From positions 36,042-50,244 of the forward strand of contig NWUY0300003855.1 in assembly GCA_004151065.3 (NCBI GenBank): a stretch of DNA of 14,203 nt. Direction: 5' to 3'. The translations under genes and the position numbers were made by a program. Source of the DNA: Larix sibirica. Taxonomy: Eukaryota > Streptophyta > Pinopsida > Pinales > Pinaceae. The notes beneath the pieces are model-generated. The model ran no database searches, had not been told where the DNA came from, and worked only from the letters and a program-made list of their open reading frames with translations. This document shows positions 1-9,898 of this stretch, piece after piece. Position 1 is the first letter of the stretch, and each line of letters starts with the position of its first letter.

Positions 1-715
1 ATCTCTTTCAATCTCTTAGATGTAACAAATTTTAAATAATAGTAAACATTAATTCCAAGATTTGTCTATCTTTTCATTTTTACAATTTATAATATGTTTT
101 TGTATATTTGTGATGGTATTCATTTTTATGATTTCATCTAATATAGTTTTATTACTATAGTCTAGATTGATAAAGATCAAATCTCTCAATGTACAATTTC
201 TTTAAATATTTATATTAAAAACAAAACAATAATAATTACAAATTTCTATTTTACTCAACATATATTGAATTTACATAATTTATGTTTAAAAAAATTGATT
301 AAGTAGAGATCTTAAACAATAATATTATAAATAATATTTATTAATTTATTTATTGATATAAAATTAACTAAAAACTTAATAACAATAATGAATTAAACTA
401 TCTAAATAACATATAAAAGTATTCTATGTTCTAGTCTTACAACATCGTTATTAAAAAATAAACTCAACCACAGAATTTGGCTCCCATTGACTCTTCAAAT
501 ATTCACATTATTCTCTCATTACTTTAATGAAACATACAAGATCTGATTAAACTATATGTTTATTTAAATAAAGTAAAAGGTATGCTACTACTTACAACTT
601 TGTAAAACATAAAGTAAAAACAATTACAGAACAAATATCCACATTATTCTAGTGCCCAAATCGTTCTCAAGTACCTATCCAAACATCTCTTGAGTCTAGC
701 ACAGTAGCACATTCA
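1..715. other. AT-rich 3' flank, no gene seen
   Basis: Positions 1-600 are strongly AT-rich with no reading frame of note. The 600-715 part probably holds the P450 3'UTR. I recognise no transposon ends, RNA gene or tandem array here. Confidence 0.6.
559..564 (-). terminator. Candidate polyadenylation signal AATAAA
   Basis: AATAAA reads on the minus strand about 150 nt past the P450 stop codon, a plausible 3'UTR length. The surroundings are very AT-rich, so chance occurrence is likely. Confidence 0.25.
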
Positions 716-3700
716 CTAGGTTGTTGAGTTCTCCACTCGAAGTGTGCAATCCAAGCTTGAAGTGAAGGGTGACTCAAACCAACTTTTCTGTTTCATGGGA
801 GGAATGTATTCCCATCTGTGTAAACCCATAAAATAGTGCTTAAATTAGAATACCAACAAACATCACTCTTTTATGATTTGTATGGTGTTCGGAGTGAGTA
901 ATCCTTACTCGAAATTCATCACAAGCTCATGCAAGAGAAACGAAATAACCAGCATAGCCAATTCATATCCCAGACATTGTCGAGGGCCTCCTCCAAAGGA
1001 TAAATAAGGTGTTTTATTCATGTCGTGGTCCTGTATGTTGCAAGTAAACAAAGGAAAGCTGAGTAGACAATTAAACATTAATTTGTAGGTCAGAAGCCAG
1101 GGGCATATCTCGCACCTCCCATCGCCGAGGGTTGAAAGAAAGAGGGTTTGTGAAGTGCTTGCTATCCATATTGGAGTATTCATCGAATATTATGCACGTC
1201 CATCCTTTGGGAATCGTATATCCTTCACATGGTAATGGATTCTATCGTTAGAATTAGCGGTGACAAAAAGCTGCAATCTTTTGAGTTGGGAGAGTAACAA
1301 CGTTCCATACCTTCCATTTCTACATTCTGGATAGTTTTCCTCAACAATGTCATGTTTACGAGTCCATTCCCTACTCTCAACGCCTCTTTGATAACCTGGA
1401 AAAAAGTAGGAATTTATTAAAAAGGAATTTGATACCAGTTTAGATTTAATCTACTTCCAATAAATAAAAGAAATTAAAAAGGATCTAGACAAACTTCACA
1501 ATCAAATTTGGGCTCACTTACATTTTTGGTAAACGTCATTGATTTATAATCATCCCATGACGGACTCTCGTCGTTTCCCTTTGCCCTTCTGATCGCTATG
1601 TGTTCTTCCTGAGTCATGCCAGTGGACATACGAGATTATTGTCTGTCAAACATCATACCGTTATGGTGTCATCGATAACTGGTGTCAAAGGAATAATATT
1701 TTAAATTGGAACATACTAACCCTGAGTTCTTGAATAATCTGTGGATTTTTAGATACATGCATCACTACTAAAGCAATCGTCTTTGGTGTAGTTTCAATGG
1801 AAGCTATCATCAATTTCAAAATGGTTTCTGCTATCTCATATGTTTTAAATTCTGATTCGCCATCTTCATTTTCTGCTGCGTCTTTCAGTATCGACGATAT
1901 CAGGTCATCATATGAATCGAGGGATGACATGTTTTTCCTCTCCTGGACAATAGTTTGGATCTGATTACACAGCTCTTGCTTTTTCTGCAAATCCAAAAGA
2001 TGAATCCATTATAACAAAATCGCTTCAAAAGAAAAGCATATGATCAAAGAATTTGTGCCATGGTTTCTTCTGGGAATCCTTGTCTTGAAAAGAAGGTTTA
2101 ACCGCCCGTACAAAAGATCTTTACAGGCAAAGGCTTTAAAACATTAACATCTATGCATATTAACTAAACATTAACATCTATGCATATTAACTGATAGTCG
2201 ATGTATGAAACAATGCCCATATTCCGATTCCCATAGTAGGAAGGCTAGACTGTTTAATGTCCTAAGGATACCATGTGGTTTAATGACTTTTTGATAGGTG
2301 AGGTATGGATAAGAGTTAAGAGTTAGTGAGAGATAATTTATTTAACTAAATAACTTAATAGATAGCTGAGGTATAGAAAACAGATGATTACAACTAAGCA
2401 TGTAGAACAAATAACAAATAGAATAATTAGTGCGATCAAAATAATTCATGTGATGAGAGCAATAGATTTCCTATGGATACAAATTTTTAACTTGAATTTT
2501 TATAAAAAAGAAAACAAAGCTTATGTGTTTGGAAAACAATCCCATAAATTCAGACTCACAATCAATTTTATGCAGTTCTGTATCAGGTTTTTATTGCACA
2601 CATTGAACCTGAATTCGAATCATTAACTCAAACTGCCGAGAATTAAAAGTTGCAAGAACACATGGAACACAAATTCGAATCGATTCCATTAACTCAAACT
2701 GCTGAGAATTAAAACTTGCAAGGGCACACATTGAACAGAAATTCGAATCGATTCGATTAGCCGAGAATTCAAACTTGCAAGGATAATAGGCCTTAAGATC
2801 TGAGCCCTTGATTGTTTGAAACGAAGAAGAATATTATAGGTTTGGTTAATCATATCCGTTAAAGGATGTAACCCAATCCCATCGGTTCATAATTAAGAAA
2901 AATTGAAAATGATGTAACCCAACCCCACTCAATGTTGAAATAAATACCTATCGGCGTAAATATCAAAGGCCATCTTTATCTCAATTGCTGATTTTCTTCA
3001 TCCAAGCAGCTGCATAAATGTCAACCTTTGACTTTGTTCCATGTCCGTTAGATGGAGAGAATTATCAATCAAGATAAGCTCAGGCGTAAATATCACACGC
3101 AGTGTGTTTAATATTATTACCTGCAAGCTTTTGTAGAAAGATGTTCCAGGCCAATTGAACGGTAAGCTGAAAAGTCCCTTTCTGAAAATAGAAAAATCGT
3201 TTTTCATCTTGTCCAGCTCTGTGCCCGCATTAAGACTTAACAGGTGATGGGCCATGAGAGTAAATATCATCTGCACCCAAAATCAGCCAAGGGAATTAAC
3301 GTTCTAAATCTGAAGTATTGGTTGAATAATCGAATAAAAGCCACACGATTACCTCGTACGATTTATCCATGACATTCACAGTTCTCCCTTTCCACCCAGA
3401 GAGATTGGACGCTATGATATTTTGTATTTTTGACAGAATCCGGTGTTTGAGTACGGGATTACTGATGAAACGCATGACAGCTCCTCGTCTTTTCTTGTGA
3501 GAATCTCCACGAGCTGAAAGTATATTGGAATTTCCAATTAACTTTTCGATGGAGCTCGGATAGTGAGGAACGAAAAGCCGACCATCGTCTTTCAGAATGA
3601 AGTTGTTGACATGCGGATCCGTGGAAATAATAGTTGGATATCCCAGTAGAGATGTTCTGAACAAATTCCCACACCTGCGTGCACGGTACAAATTCATCAA

Positions 3701-4242
3701 GAACCCCAGATTTAGTTTAAATGGTATATCGACCTTAACCGGTACTGTCTGTGTAGTGTGCAAACAGAAAACAAATCAGAAAACAGAATTAAGATGTCTA
3801 TAAAATCTGTCTGTTACAGAGTTAAGTTGCATAGTTCCCTTCGCTGATCTGATAACGAAAATCCTAGATCCAATATTCAATATGTTCAAAATCTCCCAAT
3901 GCATTAAGAAGAATTATATTACTCTAGTTTAAAATCAAAATTATATTTCCTTAACAGGATGATTGGAAAGGCTGCTTACATTTTCCGGCGTGTCGTTATA
4001 AATTGATGGGGTTGAAAGAAAAATGGGATAACTTCTCCGAGAAGTGGCAATCCCACAGACCCTGGAGGCAGGTTGTAACTCAGCTTTGAGCGCAACAAAA
4101 AACGCCTGGACAGTGCCACTGCAACTGCCCCTGCTACTACAATCCATACCATCATAGTGCTCTCCATTGCATTTGCAGGATGAAACCAGACAAACCCAGG
4201 GAAATTAAACTGGAGAGGGGGTGTTGTAGATTTGAGGTCCAT
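716..4242 (-). CDS. Cytochrome P450, CYP85 clan, CYP90C/D-like, 9 exons
   Basis: Predicted ER-anchored haem-thiolate monooxygenase. Exons from 5' to 3' on the minus strand: 4242-3980, 3674-3353, 3270-3121, 1984-1721, 1608-1522, 1395-1311, 1222-1116, 1030-909, 815-716. They total 1,500 nt, or 499 residues, normal for the family. All introns are GT..AG and phases match at every join. Visible landmarks: membrane segment about residues 30-44; PPGS hinge 59-62; I-helix ASIETT 306-311; K-helix ExxR 366-369 (EALR); GYTIPKGW after it; PRRW 422-425; haem loop FGGGPRQCLG 438-447 with ligand Cys445. CYP90C/D likeness: a FVPHYPSS segment, SLPFNWPGTSFYKSLQ, Pro right after ETT, and W-to-haem spacing equal to that of CYP90D. 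CYP90C/D act as brassinosteroid C-23 hydroxylases; the substrate here is unknown. Oddities: Ser for Gly in the I-helix, PRRW for the usual PWRW, CLG for CPG, MCG where YG is usual. The first ATG follows an in-frame TAA; Met26 (4167) is an alternative start. Exon 9 and the exon 1/2 join are the least certain. Confidence -1.
2139..2192. repeat. 27-bp perfect tandem duplication in P450 intron 3
   Basis: A 27-bp unit beginning AAACATTAACATCTATGC occurs twice head to tail (2139-2165 and 2166-2192) with no mismatch that I can see, which suggests a recent slip or repair event. It lies within intron 3 and does not touch a splice site. Confidence 0.85.
2593..2783. repeat. Tandem array of 60-68 bp units in P450 intron 3
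   Basis: Three copies of a unit starting ATTCGAAT begin at 2613, 2673 and 2741. Each continues with a (C)CGAGAATTNAAA-like core and ends TTGCAAG. The first copy is preceded by half a unit (TTGCACACATTGAACCTGA). The third lacks the ACTCAAACT part. Copies differ by scattered substitutions and an 8-bp ATCGATTC-type indel, so the array is older than the 27-bp duplication upstream. Confidence 0.8.
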
Positions 4243-4420
4243 ATCATAAATAGCGCAAGTATGTTATTTTCTAATGGCAAGTTGACTTCTACTATAATAT
4301 TGTTGTCCGGTTGAAGTTACTATTAACAATATAATAATGAAAGAATATTAATTTGACTTTCTATGGGTATCTAAGATTTTTAAATAGTTAGCCAATACCA
4401 CTAATTTAACGAGAAAATAG
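4243..4420 (-). promoter_or_regulatory. Probable promoter and 5' flank of the P450
   Basis: This AT-rich stretch lies directly upstream of the P450 start. An in-frame TAA near 4264-4266 closes the frame before the first ATG. A TATA-like ATTATAG reads on the minus strand at about 4291-4299. If it is used, transcription would begin very close to the first ATG, which would favour the downstream Met26 start. TTGAC cores (W-box-like) occur on the plus strand near 4282 and 4352. No element is decisive. Confidence 0.25.
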
Positions 4421-4668
4421 TTGGCTTTCTAAATGTTTAAATGTGTTCCCCATCCTTCAGGTTTTTTTTTTATGTTTGTCAGCCATTTTATGTTGCGTAA
4501 AGATCGTCCCATGGCTCTGTGCATCATGGAGATAGTACGGGTGGAAGCTAATAGAAAAGAGAGGATTTTGAAGTTGCCAAAATGAGTAAAGAGTTTAAAT
4601 GATCGTGCATTATTTACAGTCACCCTTACATACATCATCCATACATATGTATATCCTAGATGTGTAGG

Positions 4669-4769
4669 CAACAACTTGGAGGAATCATGTCAGTAAAAAG
4701 CAATGAAGATAAAAGAACACAACAACTTAGAGGAATCATGTCAGTAAAAAGCAATGAAGATAAAAGATG
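4669..4769. repeat. 51-bp tandem duplication
   Basis: A 51-bp unit starting CAACAACTT and containing AGGAATCATGTCAGTAAA is present at 4669-4719 and 4720-4769, with about two differences (GG/AG, and the junction). It lies about 430 bp upstream of the P450 start. No coding or regulatory role is evident. Confidence 0.85.
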
Positions 4770-5339
4770 TGAGAAGAATAATTTTATATTCGAGTTGTTT
4801 AAATCTTCTAGGATTTGGTGAAGAGAAAATAAATAATAGTATTAATTTTGTATAATTTGGATGCTTTCGGGTTTTCGAGGAGCTGTATTTATTTAGATGT
4901 TTAAAAATACTATTTAATCAATACAAATTATTAGATTTTTAAATTTCTTATGGCCCTGATTTCAACCAAGTTTTAACAGAAAAGCTAAATTGTAGATGTT
5001 TTAGACAACTTCATTTTATATTTAAACAATTGCAGCTTATCTCTGTCAAAATGACGTTGGAGCTAATTCAAATCTAATTGACATAGAGAAAGAACAGATG
5101 AAACCTATTAAAATTAAAATGAATAAAAATGATCAAACTTGACAGTAATTTATTAAAGTGTTTAGAAAGTGACTTTCTGAATTTATGTTCTATTGAAGTT
5201 TCTTTACATCAATGAGAATACTAATCAAATTATTGTTTTTTAAAAATGATCAATTTTTAATTTTTTTTTCAAAATATTATATTTAATATTAGAATTGTGT
5301 AAGTATTATAAAACTTTGTTAAAATTTATGTTTCAAAAA
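4770..5339. other. AT-rich intergenic DNA, nothing recognised
   Basis: I see no reading frame, RNA gene or repeat structure that I can support here. The stretch separates the 51-bp duplication from the minisatellite. Confidence 0.5.
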
Positions 5340-5965
5340 GGTATATCATGAGTGGGCAATGATATATATGAAAAAGAATTCTAAATAATAAATTTATGAT
5401 GTATCCATCTCATCAATATAAAAGGTAGTGATAAATAGGCATATCATGTTTTGGCAAGAATAAATATAAAAATAAATTGTAAAGAGTAAGCTTATGATGC
5501 ATCAATTTCATCAATAAAACATAAAAAGATAATGATAAATAATAAGTTTAATATGATTAACACATTTTATTAACATGGATCTTTAATAAAAAATAAATTA
5601 TAATATTTTTGTAATTATTCTATACTAAATTTAAATTTCTCATCAATAAAATATAAAAGGTAGTCATAAATAGGCATATCATGCTTTGGCAAGAATAAAT
5701 ATAAAAATAAATCCTAAATAATAGGTATATTATGCATCAATTTCATCAATAAAACATAAAAGGTAATGATAAATAGTAAGTTTAATATGATTAGCACATT
5801 TTATCAACATGGATCTTTAATAAAAAAATAAATTATAATATCTTTGTAATTATTCTACACTAAATTTAAGTTTCTTCAATAGTTGTTTGGATCTTTAATA
5901 AAAAATAAATTATAATATCTTTGTAATTATTCTACACTAAATTTAAGTTTCTTTAATAGTTGTTT
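5340..5965. repeat. Complex minisatellite, 235-bp and 78-bp periods
   Basis: Two higher-order copies about 235 bp apart are aligned by AAAGGTAGTNATAAATAGGC at 5421 and 5656. Each holds GGCATATCATG, GGCAAGAATAAATATAAAAA, CATCAATTTCATCAATAAAA and GGATCTTTAATAAAAAA in the same order. The last block is further amplified: units start at 5577, 5811 and 5889, and the last two are adjacent (78 and 77 bp). A worn partial copy starts at about 5340 (GGTATATCATGAGTGGGCAA). Each 235-bp copy also contains an internal echo of the GGTARTGATAAATA block, so a shorter ancestral period of about 100 bp is likely. Confidence 0.85.
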
Positions 5966-7240
5966 ATTGACTAACACAATTTTCAATAGTTGCTCATTAT
6001 TCTACATGAATACTCTCTCAAGATTTTGGTTTTGGTTGTTTGCATATGGTATTATGGTTAATCTTCAACAATGGAACAAATCCAATTCTATGTTTGTAGT
6101 GAACATATTTCCTTAATTCCAATATACTAATATAAAGAGCAATACTCTATTATGTAAACAAATTAGAAAACTTTTTTTTGTCATTATGATTACCATATGA
6201 TTACCATAACTATGAGAAAACATACCCACACATATATTCACATGTTAATAAGAAGATGATCATAGATAACAAACAAAGTGTAATGTAATGCTTGTATTCG
6301 TAATGATGTAGGTGTCCACTGCACCTTGAGTAGAGAGAGTATAAGAGAGATTTATCCCTTGTAGATTGAACATATCATAATTAAATGGTTTCTAACCTAT
6401 AGATGTAAGGAACGCCTTGATTGTCAATGTTTACACAGAGGATTCGATGCAATTATTGGGAGTATCTTATGATTTGCATAGAGATCAAACAATTACTTTA
6501 TACCAATGATCAATCAAACTTAATAATTATGTTGTAACTATGAACCCGTGATCCAAGTAATTAGATTTGAGTGTTGTGGGGGTAAATTGGGGTATAGATG
6601 TAGAGAAACTACTATAAATTATTAATTCAGCAATGAACAATTGAATGGAAATGATTAATTGAGCAATGAACAATTGACTAGAAGGTGAATTTGAGTTGTG
6701 ATGGTTTGTATGCTTTGGGAGCAAGTGTAACATACAATTCAATGCTAGGAAAAAGCTTTCAATTAATTGTATCAATTAATGATTCAAGGATAGAATTAAG
6801 ACAAATATGCATATATTATAACCACACAATGATAAAACACCATAAGACAATATAATTATAAAACCGAAAGGAAAAAAATGAACATTAAATAGTTAAATTG
6901 TTTCTTAGCAATTTCCAACTTACAATTGTGTTTTGTTTGATAAAGAGGGAAGAGTGTGACAAACTACAAACTCATAATATTTTATGCAATCCTCCTCTTT
7001 TCAATGAAAGAACCCCATCTCCAACACTCCAAAAGTTTATAAGAAAAAATGGCTTGTTGTGAGCAGCTAGAAGGCCAAACATCTCTAACTCTTCAAGTGT
7101 TTAATTCTCTAACTCCTCCTCTCCTTTGTCCTTTTATTAATAGTGTTCTAGATTGTGGTTCCTTGTCATTTATCTTCTTTTTTCTTTTTAATTCTTTACA
7201 TATTTTGTTCTTACATTGGAAATGCATCACTAGATAAATG
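5966..7240. other. Intergenic DNA, possible retroelement 3' flank
   Basis: No gene is supported. The stretch lies downstream (on the minus strand) of the Ty3/gypsy relic, where its 3' LTR would be expected. A purine run AAAAGAGGAGG on the minus strand at about 6991-7002 is followed at 6988 by TG, which could be a polypurine tract and LTR start. I found no second LTR copy to confirm this. Open frames here are short and of low complexity. Confidence 0.35.
6621..6677. repeat. 24-bp direct repeat, 33-bp period
   Basis: A 24-bp unit, ATTAATT then (C/G)AGCAATGAACAATTGA, occurs at 6621-6644 and 6654-6677 with one mismatch. It reads as a small local duplication in otherwise featureless DNA. Confidence 0.75.
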
Positions 7241-8587
7241 GTAGTAGATTGGATAAGTGTGGGGCCCTTCATACTATCAAACACATCCTCTAACTTCCTA
7301 ATCAACCTTTTAGCTTCTATATTCACTTTCATAGCCAACCTTAAGATTTTATTGACTTTTCTTCATTGTTGAGAATTAGTTCCATTAAATGTTTGTTGTA
7401 GATATTGTTTTATATCACAACTTCTCATTAGGAAGCTTTTGGTTTCCAAAAGGAAACACGTGGAGGATATGAAAGCACATGGACTCCACTTTTTTCCCAA
7501 GTCCACTAGTCCATTGGATAATAAGATACCTTCTTCTTGCTTGTCCCATTCACATGTTGGTTTTCTATTGGTTCATTGCCACTAGAGATGTTCATCCTCC
7601 TTTGTGTGCTTTCATGAAGTAGGCCTTCCATAAGTAATCTTGCATCTCTTGGTAATTCTCATAGTAGATTTCTCTTGGATCCAACTCAATGAGCATGGAT
7701 ACACAAGATCATAAGTTTCTAGACTAAGCTCAATGGCTCATCTCTAAGAGATTAATTTTTTATATCTTACATTAAGAACCACTATGAAGCAAAGCATTTA
7801 CCTTTTGACTCTACACTTGAACTTTGATTCCAAATAATGCATTTCTATCTCTAATTTCCCTTGGTTGTTATGATGTGGTATAGATCATGGCTTCATCCAC
7901 ATTGGAGGTGCTTTCAACCACTATTTATTTTGTTTTGGTAGTTTCATTTTCTCATTTATTAGACTTGTACCACCTTAAAAATAATTTCAAATAAAGTTTC
8001 TCGAGCACTTCTCATCCATGCACACATCCACACGATAGTGTTTGGAATGCCTACGTGGATCTCTCATTTTTTGGATTGCTTCCTTTAGTTTTATTGATCT
8101 ATTGTTGGCCTTTTTGTTGCTATTTATTTTTGAGTCTAGCTCACTACAAAAAAGGGATTTTTTCTCACCTTATTTATGTTTTTTTACATTGAGGAGTTGT
8201 AATTACTTTTGGATATAATTAAATATTCCTCCAAATTACTTCAACTCTTCCAAACAGATACCCATCCTAATCACATCACTTACTACTAAAATTTTGACCA
8301 TGTATTTTTGTACACCTTGTCCCTATTCTTACCTCTTTGTAGCTTGTGGATAGAGTTATGCTTTCAACAATGCCTTAAAATCCTCCCATTTTATAACAAT
8401 GGGCTATTTACCTATCCTTAGTGCATTAGAGAGTTCTCCCACCACAACATAACATGTTTGATCATCTTCAAATGGGAAAAAGAAATATTTTGTGTTTTTT
8501 TGATTTGATAAAGGCCAAAATAAACTTCTAAATGTTTCAACCAATAGTTCAATGTTTTAGTGTTAACTTCACCATCATACATTGGTA

Positions 8588-8631
8588 TTTCAAGCTTTGC
8601 TTCCATTCATTTCAAGCTTTGCTTCCACTCT
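8588..8631. repeat. 22-bp tandem duplication at the gag start
   Basis: TTTCAAGCTTTGCTTCCA plus four bases occurs at 8588-8609 and 8610-8631. It covers the first codons of the gag relic. Because 22 is not a multiple of 3, it shifts the frame upstream, consistent with a non-functional element. Confidence 0.8.
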
Positions 8632-8753
8632 AAATTGAATTATTGGAAGATGAAGGAAGATAGTTATTTTTATTTGACTCTTCAAACTTCTGGCTTTTAG
8701 AATCTTTTAGGTCAACCTTTTCTTCTTCATGTTTAGTTCTTCTAAGTGTCCTT

Positions 8754-8899
8754 CCTTCATTACTAATAATTTGTTACTCTGTTCTCCTTCATTACTAATA
8801 GTTGTGTTAATCTATTCTCCATGAACAATCCTGGTTTGTTTACTATATAAGCTCTTCACCATTCTTGGTTTGTTTACTATATAGATTCTTCACCAAACA
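8754..8899. repeat. Two consecutive tandem duplications in the relic leader
   Basis: The first pair (8754-8785 and 8786-8818) starts CCTTCATTACTAATA. The second pair (8832-8865 and 8866-8899) starts TGGTTTGTTTACTATATA. Both lie between the primer-binding site and gag, in the untranslated leader of the retroelement. Copies differ by several bases. Confidence 0.75.
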
Positions 8900-8903
8900 C
8901 TTG

Positions 8904-8916
8904 GGCTCTAATACCA
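8904..8916 (-). other. Primer-binding site complementary to initiator tRNA-Met
   Basis: The minus strand reads TGGTATTAGAGCC, one mismatch from the usual plant retrotransposon primer-binding site TGGTATCAGAGC. It lies about 300 nt upstream of the gag start at 8606, in the right orientation. The 5' LTR should therefore end near 8918, but its boundary cannot be fixed because no partner LTR was found. Confidence 0.7.
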
Positions 8917-8919
8917 TAT

Positions 8920-9590
8920 AATCCATAAATGATAAGCTTATAACTTGTTTATTTTGTTAACATCACGTACTATCCCAACTCGAATTCGATTTACGAAGGT
9001 CTGATCCTGTATCAGGTATAACTTATGATGAGAATAAAAAAAATTAAGTTTGCTGTGTAGTATTTCAGGCGAAAGCAACTTTATGGGGGTTTATACATGA
9101 AGTCGTTTTCGCTTGAAAGGAGAAGGGAATGGTAGTGGCCCTCTCAGTTGTGCCTTTCGGGAGACCCGAAAAATAAGTGATAAGTCCTTGGTCTCTTTAT
9201 CTCCTGGAATCAAATCTAATATATATATATATAAAAGTCTGTCATGACTTACTTCACAAAATAAATGCACAATTATCTTCTCCATTACATTGACTTAAAA
9301 TGAAAGATGGACTGAATGCTTTGTCCTGGACAAGACAATATTAGATCGGCCGGTTCAGATAATAAGATAAGCAATTAGCAATTTATAATATAGTTGTTTA
9401 ATTATGAAGAATTTGATTTTTTAATTTGATTAATTAATTTTTAATTAAATTAATATTTTTCTTTATTTAAAATCTATATTTAAATATAAAAATAGATTCA
9501 ATATTCTCAAACTATTTTTATTACATCCAAATTGCAAAATCACCACAATTTATATATACGATTGCAACCAATATTTAAATAAGCTACACG
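8920..9590. other. Intergenic DNA, possible worn 5' LTR, (AT)n run
   Basis: The 5' LTR of the Ty3/gypsy relic would be expected from 8918 upward, but I see no matching copy elsewhere in the window. An (AT)7 microsatellite lies at about 9219-9232. The remainder is AT-rich with no supported gene. Confidence 0.4.
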
Positions 9591-9662
9591 TTTTTGGGGA
9601 TTCGAACGGTGCTCCCTTCAGCATATTGGGCAGTAATTAATATTGTAGCAATTGAGTTAGCA
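9591..9662 (-). mobile_element. tRNA-like relic, possible SINE head
   Basis: On the minus strand, TGCTAACTCAATTGC (9662-9648) resembles a tRNA A-box, and CCGTTCGAATCC (9609-9598) resembles a B-box with the TTCGAAT loop, about 55 nt downstream. No T-stem or acceptor pairing forms, so this is not a working tRNA gene. It could be the head of a degenerate tRNA-derived SINE. No tail or target duplication was identified. Confidence 0.3.
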
Positions 9663-9703
9663 AGTGAATAATGTTAACCCTTATTTCATTTAGAAAATAT
9701 TAG

Positions 9704-9898
9704 AGCAGTTTGTATTGCATATCACACAATACACTTAAATGTGTTGTTAGATTCAACTTATTCCAAACATGCAGATAGTAATTGAGGAATATCTTAACAC
9801 TTTTTTACAAAATTTCAAACTAATTTTAAAGTAAGCATGACATTACACTGCATTAATGGAAGTATTATCTTCAATATTCTTTCTAATGCTTACATTGC
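9704..9898. repeat. Diverged direct repeat, left copy (LTR-like)
   Basis: This stretch aligns by eye with 10834-11030. Shared landmarks in order: TTGCATATCACA, TGTTGTTAGATYCAACTTAT, CAAACATG.AGATAGTA.TTGAG, TTACAAAAT.TCAAACTAA, and ACTGCATTAATGGAAG.ATTATCT. Identity seems to be roughly three quarters. A core from TGTTG (9742) to about 9876 corresponds to a TGTTG..CAACA unit in the other copy, as LTR ends would. Confidence 0.65.

Larger units (their letters stand above)
7271..8916 (-). mobile_element. Degenerate Ty3/gypsy retrotransposon relic (PBS-gag-PR-pre-RT)
   Basis: Pieces appear in canonical order on the minus strand. At 8606-8418 is a gag start with KLEIPMYDGEVN, a WLKHLEVYF segment and WWENSL. 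At about 8388-8366 is WEDFKALLKA, at about 8322-8301 GQGVQKY, and at about 8235-8209 GGIFNYIQK. A CCHC zinc-knuckle remnant (CMDEKC) lies at 8055-8004. A protease-like segment follows with ALLHSGS at 7795-7775, where the expected catalytic Asp is His. Then come LETYDLVYPCSLSW at about 7722-7681, an AHKGG block at about 7613-7567, and RLIRKLEDVF at about 7316-7271 just before where RT would begin. Many stops and frame changes separate them, and RT, RNase H and integrase are not visible. The element is dead. Motif identities rest on memory of plant Ty3/gypsy polyproteins. Confidence 0.8.

Noticed and set aside
3675-3763. Longer exon 2 start at an ACAG acceptor near 3749
   Set aside because: It would be out of phase with exon 1 and add about 25 residues with no family counterpart.
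3976-4147. Frameshift in P450 exon 1 (alternate frame LSTPSIYNDTPEN)
   Set aside because: The original frame continues FITTRRKM and joins in phase to CGNLFRT at an AG acceptor at 3675, giving a normal P450 length here. No frameshift is needed.
5340-5965. CRISPR-like array
   Set aside because: Units are long, adjacent and nested with no unique spacers, in a plant-type sequence; it is a minisatellite.
7049-7237. 62-residue plus-strand frame starting MACCEQLEG
   Set aside because: It lies opposite the pre-RT end of the Ty3/gypsy relic and has no family resemblance.
9591-9662. Functional tRNA gene
   Set aside because: No acceptor or T-stem pairing forms and the box spacing is too long.
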